Of a stretch of DNA of 41,424 bases, positions 7,731 through 14,455 are shown in pieces. Source of the DNA: Desulfurellales bacterium (GTDB taxonomy: Bacteria > Campylobacterota_A > Desulfurellia > Desulfurellales > Hippeaceae). Numbering within the stretch: position 1 is the stretch's first letter; every line of letters begins with the position of its first letter. A program made the position numbers and the translations under genes. The notes under the pieces were generated by a model. The model worked only from the letters and a program-made list of their open reading frames with translations, was not told the DNA's origin and did not search any database. The stretch spans positions 84,958 through 126,381 of the forward strand of contig JALVUQ010000048.1 of assembly GCA_027035575.1 (NCBI GenBank), given 5' to 3'.

Positions 7731-8882
7731 ATGTTTACAGCATCCGAAGAACAGATAAAAAGCGGTAAAGTTACGGACGTTTATTTCAAAAGGGCTTTGG
7801 AAATCATAGAAAACAAGAGCCTGGATAGGGTTGTTAAAGCCGAGGTGTGTGTCAAGGGACTGCCCAAAGGATATGACTGGGCTGTATTTTGCGGTCTTGA
7901 AGAGGTTGTGGAACTTTTAAAAAACAGAGACGTAAGTGTTAGAGCCGTTCAAGAGGGCACGATTTTTAAAGAAAACGACCCGGTGATTGAGATAGAAGGC
8001 AGGTATTCGGAATTTGCCTTGCTGGAAACGGCTATTTTGGGTTTTTTATCTCAAGAGTCGGGTGTGGCAACAAAAGCTGCCAGAATAAAAAAGATAGCCA
8101 ATAATAAACCCGTTTTGTCTTTCGGGGCAAGGAGAATGCACCCTGCCGTTGCCCCGGCTATAGAAAGGGCTGCCTATATCGGGGGGTGTGACGGATTTTC
8201 AACCGTGGCAGCCGGTGAGCTGTTGGGTATTGAACCCTCAGGCACTATGCCTCACTCATTGATATTGTTAGCCGGAGATACGCTTGAGGCTGCCAAGTAT
8301 TTCAACGAAATTATCAATCCCGATGTTCCGAGGGTTGTTCTTATTGACACCTTTGGAGATGAAAAGTTTGAATCCGTCAGGGTTGCCGAAGAACTCGGCA
8401 AGAAGTTGAGCGGGGTCAGACTTGATACCCCCTCATCAAGAAGGGGCAGTATGAGAAAGATATTGCAAGAAATCAGATGGGAGTTGGATTTAAGAGGTTT
8501 TAACGGTGTGCAGTTGTTTGTAAGCGGAGGATTAAACGAAGAGAGCGTCGGTGAAATTGTTGATATTGCAGACGGGTTTGGCGTTGGAACAAGCGTCAGC
8601 AGCGCTACAACCATAGATTTTTCTATGGATATTGTGGAAATAGACTCGAAACCTGTTGCAAAAAAGGGAAAAACCTCCGGCTCAAAGAGTTTGCTCAGAT
8701 GTGAAAAATGTTTTACAAGTGAGGTTGTGCCGTTTACGGTATCATCCAAACAGTGCAGCTGCGGCGGAACAATGGAGGATATTTTGGAGTATGTTATAAA
8801 AGACGGTAAAGTTATTGGTAACACCCCTTCCGTTAAGGATATAAGAAACAGATGCTTAAAAGAGTTAAGGTATGTCGATTAA
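7731..8882 (+). CDS. pncB: Nicotinate phosphoribosyltransferase, zinc-ribbon (archaeal/thermophile) type
   Basis: This enzyme converts nicotinate and PRPP to nicotinate mononucleotide, the committed step of the Preiss-Handler NAD salvage route. The 383-residue protein has the quinolinate/nicotinate PRTase fold: 'FGARRMHPAVAPAIERAAYIGG', 'SGTMPHSLI', 'DTFGDEKFESV', 'VRLDTPSSRRGS' and the phosphate-binding 'VSGGLNEESV'. A C-terminal zinc ribbon (CEKC near residue 322, CSCGG near 343) marks the shorter subtype known from archaea and thermophilic bacteria, as opposed to the E. coli PncB. It is placed 15 bp after the nicotinamidase with AAGGAG before the ATG, so the pair reconverts nicotinamide to NaMN. 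Its stop overlaps the tatD start by 11 bp. Confidence 0.9.
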   Translation: MFTASEEQIKSGKVTDVYFKRALEIIENKSLDRVVKAEVCVKGLPKGYDWAVFCGLEEVVELLKNRDVSVRAVQEGTIFKENDPVIEIEGRYSEFALLETAILGFLSQESGVATKAARIKKIANNKPVLSFGARRMHPAVAPAIERAAYIGGCDGFSTVAAGELLGIEPSGTMPHSLILLAGDTLEAAKYFNEIINPDVPRVVLIDTFGDEKFESVRVAEELGKKLSGVRLDTPSSRRGSMRKILQEIRWELDLRGFNGVQLFVSGGLNEESVGEIVDIADGFGVGTSVSSATTIDFSMDIVEIDSKPVAKKGKTSGSKSLLRCEKCFTSEVVPFTVSSKQCSCGGTMEDILEYVIKDGKVIGNTPSVKDIRNRCLKELRYVD

Positions 8883-9639
8883 AATAATAGACACGCACTG
8901 CCATCTTGATATGGAAGAGTTTGATAGTGACAGAGAAGAGGTTATCGAACGCTCGATTGAAGGCGGTGTGGAAAATATTATAATACCATCGACAAGACAA
9001 GAGGATTTTTCAAAAGAGAGACAGCTTTGCGAAGAGCATAGCTCTATTTTGAGATATCTTGTCGGTGTGCATCCTCATGAGGCAAAAACCTGCAATAACG
9101 ATACATACGACAAAGCCACGGAAGAACTCAAACATCCTTTGTGTGTCGGCATAGGCGAAATAGGGTTGGATTACTACTATGAACACTCTGTCAAGGATAT
9201 TCAAAAAGAGGTTTTTTCAAATTTTTTGGATATAGCCATTGAGAACGGTGTCCCGGTCTCCATTCACTCCAGAGAGGCTGCTGACGATATGGCTGATATA
9301 CTGCTGTCAAAGAAAGGGCTTAATGGTGTTATACACTGCTTTTCCGGGGAAGAGAAGCTGTTGGATGTAGGTTTGAAGTTAGGGCTCTACTTTGGTATCG
9401 GAGGAGTGTTGACCTTTAAGAAATCCCTACTCAGGCAGACTATAGAGCAAGTTCCCATAGAGTTTATTGTTTTTGAAACGGATGCTCCCTATCTTGCTCC
9501 TGTGCCCAAACGCGGCAAAAGAAACGAGCCTTTATACATAAAATATGTTGCCAAAGAGCTTGCAAACCTCACGCAAAAGGAAGAACCGTTTCTTTTTGAG
9601 AGGACATACTACAACGCAAAAAGCATTTTTTTAGACTGA
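8872..9639 (+). CDS. tatD: TatD family metal-dependent deoxyribonuclease
   Basis: This 255-residue TIM-barrel hydrolase has all the TatD metal and catalytic positions: H9 and H11 in 'DTHCHLD', the Glu in 'GIGEIGLDYYY', His in 'SIHSREA', His in 'GVIHCFSG' and the late Asp in 'FETDAPYLAP'. TatD proteins are 3'-5' exonucleases linked to DNA repair and turnover. The ATG lies inside the last codons of the phosphoribosyltransferase gene (11-bp overlap), so translation is probably coupled. The three genes 7200-9639 form one operon, although TatD has no known direct role in NAD salvage. Confidence 0.92.
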   Translation: MSIKIIDTHCHLDMEEFDSDREEVIERSIEGGVENIIIPSTRQEDFSKERQLCEEHSSILRYLVGVHPHEAKTCNNDTYDKATEELKHPLCVGIGEIGLDYYYEHSVKDIQKEVFSNFLDIAIENGVPVSIHSREAADDMADILLSKKGLNGVIHCFSGEEKLLDVGLKLGLYFGIGGVLTFKKSLLRQTIEQVPIEFIVFETDAPYLAPVPKRGKRNEPLYIKYVAKELANLTQKEEPFLFERTYYNAKSIFLD

Positions 9640-9645
9640 TTGTGC

Positions 9646-9673
9646 TTGACAACGTTTGAATAATTTGTATATT
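9646..9673 (+). promoter_or_regulatory. Promoter of the tRNA(CAU)-nif3-like transcription unit
   Basis: A perfect -35 TTGACA at 9646-9651 is followed after 16 bp by TATATT at 9668-9673 (5 of 6). The start would fall near 9680, leaving about 18 bases of leader before the mature tRNA end at 9698. This fits a tRNA promoter that also feeds the genes downstream. Confidence 0.75.
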
Positions 9674-9697
9674 TGTTTTGCTTTTAGTTTTAAAGAT

Positions 9698-9774
9698 GGG
9701 CCCATAGCTCAGTTGGCTAGAGCCACCGGCTCATAACCGGTTGGTCCCAGGTTCGAGTCCTGGTGGGCCCACCA
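9698..9774 (+). tRNA. tRNA with CAU anticodon (elongator Met, or Ile2 read after lysidine modification)
   Basis: This is a complete 77-nt cloverleaf with encoded CCA. The acceptor stem is GGGCCCA/TGGGCCC, the D arm has GCTC-AG..GG..GAGC, the T loop has GTTCGAGTC, and the anticodon stem ACCGG/CCGGT encloses the loop CTCATAA with CAT at positions 34-36. It is not the initiator: the first pair is G-C and the anticodon stem lacks the three G-C pairs. Elongator tRNA-Met and tRNA-Ile2 share this anticodon, and I cannot decide between them from sequence alone. Confidence 0.95.
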
Positions 9775-9785
9775 ACTTTTTATTA

Positions 9786-10553
9786 ATGGATGTTAGCAAA
9801 GTAGTTGAGGTTCTTGAAGCATATTTTCCCTTATCCCTTCAGGAAGGCTGGGATAACTCAGGCCTTCAAATTTCTCCCGACGATAAATCCATAAAAGGTG
9901 TCCTGCTGTCGCTTGATGTCGGTTTGGATACTGTAAAAGAGGCAATCTCTAAGAATTGCAACCTTATAATAGCTCATCACCCGTTGATTTTTTCTGCAAC
10001 CAAAAAACTCAATAAGGAGATTTACCCCTACAACGCCATATTTGAAGCAATAAAAAACGGTATCGGGATTTATGCTTTTCATACTAATCTTGACATTGCA
10101 GAGGGCGGTTTGAACGATTTTTTGTGCGATATATTGGGGCTTAAAAATGTTGAAATTATCGAACATCATCCTCCTTTAAGGGTCGGAGTTCTGCCGAGCA
10201 AGATGAGCCTTGAACAGGCTGTTTTGTATGTAAAAGAAAAACTTGAGGTTGATTGTATAAAATATGTTAAGGGTAGTGACAGTGATGTAAAAAAGGTTGC
10301 TGTTTGCAGCGGAAGTTGCGCCGATATGGTTTATGAAATCGGGGATGTTGATTACGATGTATTTATAACAGGAGATTTAAAGCACCATACGGCGTTTTTT
10401 GCTAAAAATAGCGGTATTAACATAATCGATGCCACCCACTTTCATACGGAGAAGTATGCCAAGAATATACTCAAGAGTGCATTGATAGGTAAATTGGGCG
10501 GATTAAGGGTTATCATTAGCGAAAAAGACCGTGAGGCGTGGTTATACAAATAG
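9786..10553 (+). CDS. Nif3-like dinuclear metal-centre hexameric protein (YbgI/DUF34)
   Basis: This 255-residue member of the NIF3/YbgI family has the family landmarks 'EGWDNSGLQ' at the N-terminus, 'LIIAHHPLIF' with the metal-binding His pair, 'HTNLDIAEGGLND', 'FITGDLKHH' and 'DATHFHTEKYA', which supply His and Glu ligands for a two-metal site. The proteins form hexameric toroids; one proposed role is GTP cyclohydrolase I-like or metal-insertase activity, but function is unsettled. The ATG at 9786 is only 11 bases after the CCA of the tRNA and has no Shine-Dalgarno, which is unusual. It is followed 10 bp later by the coiled-coil zinc ribbon gene, a pairing common in bacteria. Confidence 0.88.
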   Translation: MDVSKVVEVLEAYFPLSLQEGWDNSGLQISPDDKSIKGVLLSLDVGLDTVKEAISKNCNLIIAHHPLIFSATKKLNKEIYPYNAIFEAIKNGIGIYAFHTNLDIAEGGLNDFLCDILGLKNVEIIEHHPPLRVGVLPSKMSLEQAVLYVKEKLEVDCIKYVKGSDSDVKKVAVCSGSCADMVYEIGDVDYDVFITGDLKHHTAFFAKNSGINIIDATHFHTEKYAKNILKSALIGKLGGLRVIISEKDREAWLYK

Positions 10554-10563
10554 GAGGTGAAGT

Positions 10564-11286
10564 TTGAATCGTAATTTGAAGAATCTTTTAAAGGTGCAGA
10601 GCTTGGACAGGGATATTGCAAGGTTGGAAGAGGAGATGGATAGAATTGAGCAGAAAGAACAAAAGATTCTTGAGGTTATAGCAACCAAGCAGGCTCAGTT
10701 GAAAGTGGCTCAGGAAGAGAAAGAAGAGATAGAAAAGGATAAGCTCTTTAAGGAAGGTTTGCTGACCGACACGCTTGAGAACTTGAAAAAGCTTGAGGTG
10801 AAGCTCAATTCGGCAACAACCGAAAAACAGGCAAATGCTGTTAATATAGAGATAGATATAGCAAAGACAAACAAGAATGTGCTTGAAGAGAAGATAATTT
10901 CTCTCGAAGAGGATATAGACGCAAAAGAGAAGGATATAAAGGAGCTGGAGGACAGGTATATACAACTCCAGAAAACGCTTAAAGAACATAAGGCAAAATT
11001 TGACGAGCGCAGAAAAGAGATTACACTTGAAATAGAAAAGATTAAGGGGCATAAAGACGAGCTGCTCGGAGATATAGACAAAGAGCTGCTGAAAAAATAT
11101 GAAAAGCTGAACAGGTGGACAAAAGGAACAAGCATAGTCCCCGTTAGGCAGGATGCCTGCTACGGCTGTTTTATGAAACTGACGCCGCAGATATTAACAT
11201 TGATTGAGGATACGGACGAGTTGGTGTATTGCCCGAACTGCGGAAGAATGCTCTACAAAGAAGAAGAGGTTGATGACGACAGTTGA
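10564..11286 (+). CDS. Coiled-coil zinc ribbon protein (CdsZ/C4-type zinc ribbon family)
   Basis: This 240-residue protein consists of a long charged coiled coil (about residues 5-180, rich in Glu and Lys with heptad leucines) ending in a four-cysteine zinc ribbon: 'CYGCFMKL' and 'CPNCGRML' about 30 residues apart. This is the CdsZ/C4-type zinc ribbon family often found beside Nif3-like and RNase H genes, sometimes described as nucleic-acid binding. The start codon is TTG at 10564, chosen because AGGAGGTGA lies at ideal distance and no other start is near. The stop overlaps the RNase H start by 14 bp. Antisense reading frames over this gene are by-products of its Glu/Lys-rich codons. Confidence 0.87.
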   Translation: MNRNLKNLLKVQSLDRDIARLEEEMDRIEQKEQKILEVIATKQAQLKVAQEEKEEIEKDKLFKEGLLTDTLENLKKLEVKLNSATTEKQANAVNIEIDIAKTNKNVLEEKIISLEEDIDAKEKDIKELEDRYIQLQKTLKEHKAKFDERRKEITLEIEKIKGHKDELLGDIDKELLKKYEKLNRWTKGTSIVPVRQDACYGCFMKLTPQILTLIEDTDELVYCPNCGRMLYKEEEVDDDS

Positions 11287-11821
11287 GTTTTTTAGGCTGC
11301 TTTGGGATGAAATAGACGTTGATTCCTTGACTGCAAAGCACCCTTTTTTAAGCAAAGATGAGATTCAAGCCCATTTTGACTGCGTGTTTGATAAGTGCAA
11401 GGATGATAAAGCAGAAAGCGATTTGTATGAGCTTTATACCGACGGCGCTTCCAAGGGCAACCCCGGACATTCGGGCATAGGGTACGTTATAAAAAAAGAC
11501 GGGTTTTTAATTGAAGAGCAGTCAAAATATATAGGTGTTGCAACAAACAACATTGCAGAATACACTGCATTGATTGAGGGTTTGAAAAGGTTGGACGAGC
11601 TTGGTGTTAAAAATGTAAGAGTTTATAGCGATTCGGAGCTTATGGTTAAACAGATTAAAGGAGAGTACTCTGTCAAAAACGACAAGTTAAAAACGTTGTT
11701 GAAAAAGGTTGAAGCGCTTATAAAACGCTTTAATTATTTCTCAATAGAGCATATACCTCGCAGTAAAAATGCGGAAGCCGACAAACTCTCCAAGCAGGGC
11801 TCGATGAATCACTCTACGTAG
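11273..11821 (+). CDS. rnhA: Ribonuclease HI family protein with short N-terminal extension
   Basis: This protein should cleave RNA in RNA-DNA hybrids. The RNase H domain spans about residues 50-180, and the four acidic catalytic residues are visible: D57 ('YTDGASKGNPG'), E96 ('NIAEYTALIEGL'), D120 ('VYSDSELMVKQI') and the late Asp in 'NAEADKLSKQ'. The 50 residues before it are helical and acidic and replace the hybrid-binding domain of RNase H1; I do not recognise them. ATG 11273 is preferred because GAGGTTG lies just upstream. The gene overlaps the zinc ribbon gene by 14 bp at its start and the convergent TonB-like gene by 13 bp at its end. Confidence 0.87.
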   Translation: MTTVEFFRLLWDEIDVDSLTAKHPFLSKDEIQAHFDCVFDKCKDDKAESDLYELYTDGASKGNPGHSGIGYVIKKDGFLIEEQSKYIGVATNNIAEYTALIEGLKRLDELGVKNVRVYSDSELMVKQIKGEYSVKNDKLKTLLKKVEALIKRFNYFSIEHIPRSKNAEADKLSKQGSMNHST

Positions 11822-12708
11822 TAGAAGTTTAAACTGTATTGAAATGTTGCGTAAATATTCAATCTGTCTATGCCGAACCTTTTCGGTAAGGGGGGGAAAG
11901 GAGAGGCGTCTTTAACGGCTTCAACGGCTGCATTGTCCAATAAAGGATAGCCGCTTGAGCGCAAAAGAGATACTTTTACAACCTTTCCGCTTTTATCTAT
12001 ACTGAATAATATAAGCAACCTCCCCTGCTCTCCTGCCATTTGAGCTTCTTGCGGATAGACCCAGACATTTTGTATGGCATCTTTTATATGCTGCATATAT
12101 GAGGCGTATTTTAAAGATTGTGTTCCGAGGCTAACCGTTGCTTCCTTTTTGGCGTTTTTGTATTGATACTCTTTGGATGTTCCCGAATTAAATCCTTTGT
12201 TGGTTTTGTTGGATAAAACTGCGTTGGGGTTGTAAAATCCCCCTGAAATTTTAATGGTTTTTGTTTTTTTTCTAAACTTTCGCTTTATGGACTTTTTCGT
12301 TTGCTTGGTCACGGCGGAACGTTTTTTATTGTACTGTTTACGGGCAGGTTTATGCTTGGGAGCTTTTGCAATCACCATTGGCTTTTGTTTTTGAATCTCT
12401 TTTAGCCCGGCAATAATTTTGGGTGTGGCTTTGATTGTTTTTTTTGGTATTTTTTCCTGTTTGTTGTATTTTTTTGCTATGCCTTTTTTTTGTATGTTTG
12501 CTGCTATTTTGTGTTTTTCCTTTTTAATCTTTATCTTTTCTTTGTGCGGTTTTGGCAGCGTCACTATGTCAACAAAATAGTGTTTTGGGAAATTGGGCAG
12601 TGCCGGCAGGTATTTTTTAAATATGACATCCTTTAACACAAAAAACAAAATAAGATGGAGCAAAAGAGATATGATAAGAGATAGGGCTATCAATTTTCTG
12701 TTTTTCAT
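11809..12708 (-). CDS. TonB-like energy transducer with Lys-rich linker
   Basis: This 299-residue inner-membrane protein has the TonB layout: one N-terminal transmembrane helix (about residues 7-26, 'LIALSLIISLLLHLILFFV'), a long periplasmic linker and a C-terminal TonB domain (about residues 205-295) with 'VYPQEAQMAGEQGRLLILFSID', 'VVKVSLLRSSGYPLLDNAAVEAVK' and 'FPPLP'. It would pass proton-motive energy from ExbB/ExbD to outer-membrane receptors. The linker (about 55-165) is extremely lysine-rich rather than the usual Pro-Lys repeat. No exbBD or receptor lies nearby. No clear Shine-Dalgarno precedes the ATG. It converges on, and overlaps, the RNase H gene by 13 bp without a terminator between them. 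Confidence 0.85.
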   Translation of the reverse strand: MKNRKLIALSLIISLLLHLILFFVLKDVIFKKYLPALPNFPKHYFVDIVTLPKPHKEKIKIKKEKHKIAANIQKKGIAKKYNKQEKIPKKTIKATPKIIAGLKEIQKQKPMVIAKAPKHKPARKQYNKKRSAVTKQTKKSIKRKFRKKTKTIKISGGFYNPNAVLSNKTNKGFNSGTSKEYQYKNAKKEATVSLGTQSLKYASYMQHIKDAIQNVWVYPQEAQMAGEQGRLLILFSIDKSGKVVKVSLLRSSGYPLLDNAAVEAVKDASPFPPLPKRFGIDRLNIYATFQYSLNFYYVE

Positions 12709-12749
12709 AGGAGTAACTATAAAATTTTATACTGATAAATACAATAGCT

Positions 12750-12778
12750 TTGACCTTTAGAGACAACTTTGATAGACT
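12750..12778 (+). promoter_or_regulatory. Promoter of tRNA-Ser(CGA)
   Basis: TTGACC at 12750-12755, a 17-bp spacer and TAGACT at 12773-12778 place the start a few bases downstream, right at the 5' end of the mature tRNA at 12786. The promoter lies between the divergent TonB-like gene and the tRNA. Confidence 0.6.
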
Positions 12779-12785
12779 TTTAAGC

Positions 12786-12875
12786 GGAGAGGTGGCCGAG
12801 CGGTTGAAGGCGGTTGACTCGAAATCAACTGTGCGCATCTGCGCACCGCAGGTTCGAATCCTGTCCTCTCCGCCA
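12786..12875 (+). tRNA. tRNA-Ser(CGA)
   Basis: This is a 90-nt class II tRNA with encoded CCA. The acceptor stem is GGAGAGG/CCTCTCC with discriminator G, the anticodon stem encloses CTCGAAA with anticodon CGA, the T loop has GTTCGAATC, and the long variable arm (TGCGCA-TC-TGCGCA) forms a clear hairpin as expected for serine. The next gene starts 19 bases after the CCA. Confidence 0.96.
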
Positions 12876-12894
12876 TTTTTTTGGAGTCGTTTTT

Positions 12895-13560
12895 ATGAAT
12901 CTTTTTTTGATAGATGTTGACAATACCGTTTACCCGAAGCAGCTCGGCGTTTTTGATGCCATAGACGTAAGAATTAACCAATATATGAAAAATTTGCTCG
13001 GAATGAGTGATGAACAGATTGATAAACTAAGAAAATTCTATTGGAACAAATACGGAACCACAATGTCCGGTTTGATTAAGCACTACCATATTGACCCGTA
13101 CCATTTCTTGGACTATGTCCACGACATAGATATAGAGTCTTTAATCAAACCCAACCCTCTGCTTTTTAACAAAATAAAGAGCATAAAAGCCGTAAAAATA
13201 GCCTTTACCAACGCCCCGAAAAAGCACGCCGTCAGGGTTTTGGAGGCTTTGGGCATTATAGATTTGTTTGTCGATATTTTTGATATAATCAGTGCCAATT
13301 TTAAGGGAAAGCCCAACAGATATGCCTATGAGAAGATTATCAACAAGACGAAAGCCGACAGATATGCTATGATAGACGATTGGGAGGTTAATCTGAAAAC
13401 AGCCAAGGCATTGGGTTTTTTTACGATTCTTGTAGGTGAAAGTTGTGTCGATGGCGTGGATTTGTGCATAAAGAGGTTTGAAGATATTAAAGAAGAATCT
13501 ATGCAGTTCAGAAAGTTAGATTGTTTAGATAAAAAGGTTATTATAGCCCACCCGAACTAA
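12895..13560 (+). CDS. HAD-superfamily hydrolase, pyrimidine 5'-nucleotidase-like
   Basis: This 221-residue HAD phosphatase has motif I 'FLIDVDNTVYP' with catalytic D7 and D9, motif II 'AFTNAPKKH', the motif III lysine in 'FKGKPNRYAY' and motif IV 'AMIDDWEVNLKTAKALG'. The 'DVDNTLYP'-type motif I and the helical cap at residues 16-75 match the pyrimidine 5'-nucleotidase/SDT1-like branch, so a nucleotide monophosphate is the likely substrate, but this is family-level inference. TTGGAG lies nine bases before ATG 12895. The gene is likely co-transcribed with the tRNA-Ser upstream. Confidence 0.85.
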   Translation: MNLFLIDVDNTVYPKQLGVFDAIDVRINQYMKNLLGMSDEQIDKLRKFYWNKYGTTMSGLIKHYHIDPYHFLDYVHDIDIESLIKPNPLLFNKIKSIKAVKIAFTNAPKKHAVRVLEALGIIDLFVDIFDIISANFKGKPNRYAYEKIINKTKADRYAMIDDWEVNLKTAKALGFFTILVGESCVDGVDLCIKRFEDIKEESMQFRKLDCLDKKVIIAHPN

Positions 13561-13656
13561 AAATTTCTCAGTGCGTTTAAACCTTCGTCAGTTTAGTGGT
13601 TAGATGTTTTTAACTAAAATGAAAAGGCATTCTTTGTTGAAAAATGCCTAAAAAGA

Positions 13657-13684
13657 TTGAATTTTGGAATTTTTTTAGTATACT
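13657..13684 (+). promoter_or_regulatory. Promoter of the rpmH-rnpA-yidD-yidC cluster
   Basis: The -35 box TTGAAT (13657-13662), a 16-bp spacer and the -10 box TATACT (13679-13684) predict a start near 13691, about 33 bases before rpmH. The promoter matters for rnpA: the TTG at 13657, which opens the long rnpA frame, is part of the -35 box and so should not be in the mRNA. Confidence 0.65.
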
Positions 13685-13723
13685 TCTTTGGCTTGAAAAA
13701 GAATTTTGGAGGTAGCAGGAAAA

Positions 13724-13858
13724 ATGAAAAGAACGTATCAGCCGCACAACACAAGAAGAAAGAGGACGCACGGTTTCAGAGCAAGAATGAAAACAAAAGC
13801 CGGCAGAGCCGTTTTGTCAAGAAGAAGACAAAAGGGAAGGAAAAGATTAGCGGTTTAA
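13724..13858 (+). CDS. rpmH: 50S ribosomal protein L34
   Basis: This 44-residue highly basic protein is a textbook L34: it begins [20 protein letters not shown], continues with '[20 protein letters not shown]' and ends 'RLAV'. The gene has GGAGGT about ten bases upstream and lies directly before rnpA, the usual pairing. It is fully open in a second frame, the rnpA frame, over its whole length. L34 is a late-assembling protein of the large ribosomal subunit. Confidence 0.97.
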   Translation: MKRTYQPHNTRRKRTHGFRARMKTKAGRAVLSRRRQKGRKRLAV

Positions 13859-14196
13859 AGCCCCTGTATTGCGCACCGGCATCTAAAGAATTTAGAGATA
13901 TTTATGATAAGGGAGATAAATTTGTAGGGCGTTTTTTTGTTGTATTTGTTTTACTGGGTAAGGACAGATTAAAAATAGGCTTTGTGGCAAGCAAAAAAGT
14001 CGGCAAAGCCCACAGCAGAAACAGGGCAAAAAGGTTAATGAGAGAGATAACGAGAGCAAATCAGCACTTATTGCCGAGCAATATTTATATGGTTTTAGTG
14101 GCAAGAAAAAGTATTTTGGGTGCTGATTTTGTTGAGTTAAACAGAGATTTTGTTAAATTTGCGCAAAAGTTTTTGAAAAAGCAGAATGAGTGTTAA
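13846..14196 (+). CDS. rnpA: Ribonuclease P protein component (start codon non-standard or uncertain)
   Basis: This is the protein subunit of RNase P, which binds the catalytic RNA and pre-tRNA leaders. The core reads '[25 protein letters not shown]', then '[25 protein letters not shown]', which contains the conserved RNR motif, and an ordinary C-terminus. The problem is the start. The frame has no ATG, GTG or TTG between the rpmH Shine-Dalgarno and the core. The nearest possibilities are ATT 13846, which follows a purine-rich GGGAAGGAAAAG and overlaps the rpmH end, and CTG 13864. The only canonical options are TTG 13693 (at the predicted transcript start) and TTG 13657 (in the -35 box), which would make rpmH nested inside rnpA, as described for Thermus. 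I list the ATT start; the end and the identity are certain, the start is not. Confidence 0.85.
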   Translation: MSGLKPLYCAPASKEFRDIYDKGDKFVGRFFVVFVLLGKDRLKIGFVASKKVGKAHSRNRAKRLMREITRANQHLLPSNIYMVLVARKSILGADFVELNRDFVKFAQKFLKKQNEC

Positions 14197-14455
14197 AGAT
14201 TTGCTTTCTAATGCCCTTATAAAATCCATTAAGTTTTATCAATACTATATATCGCCTCTGCATAGACCGAGCTGCAGGTTTTATCCGACCTGTTCAAATT
14301 ATTCCATTGAAGCGATAAAGAAGTTCGGACCGTTACAGGGGAGCATTATGTCAATTTATAGGGTTTTAAGATGCGGTCCGTGGTCTGCGGGCGGATATGA
14401 CCCACCTGACAAACCTATATTCCAGCTAAAAAGGAGCAATAAAAATGGAAGGTAA
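14186..14455 (+). CDS. yidD: Membrane protein insertion efficiency factor YidD
   Basis: This 89-residue member of the YidD family has the signature '[16 protein letters not shown]' and '[15 protein letters not shown]', with three conserved cysteines and an amphipathic N-terminal helix ('[13 protein letters not shown]') that binds the inner membrane. YidD assists YidC-dependent insertion. It overlaps rnpA by 11 bp and yidC by 11 bp, the usual tight order. Confidence 0.95.
   Translation: MSVKDLLSNALIKSIKFYQYYISPLHRPSCRFYPTCSNYSIEAIKKFGPLQGSIMSIYRVLRCGPWSAGGYDPPDKPIFQLKRSNKNGR

Noticed and set aside
8252-8824. 190-codon minus-strand open frame opposite the nicotinate phosphoribosyltransferase
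   Set aside because: Shadow of a well-supported gene; no family motif and low-complexity Ser/Pro composition.
10588-11135. Two long minus-strand open frames (141 and 154 codons) over the zinc ribbon gene
   Set aside because: They are antisense to a clear coiled-coil gene; their Leu/Phe- and Ser-rich content is what Glu/Lys codons give in reverse, and they lack ribosome sites.
13621-13656. AGGCATT/AATGCCT hairpin before rpmH as a terminator of the HAD gene
   Set aside because: The stem is only seven bases and no T tract follows on the plus strand; left unassigned.
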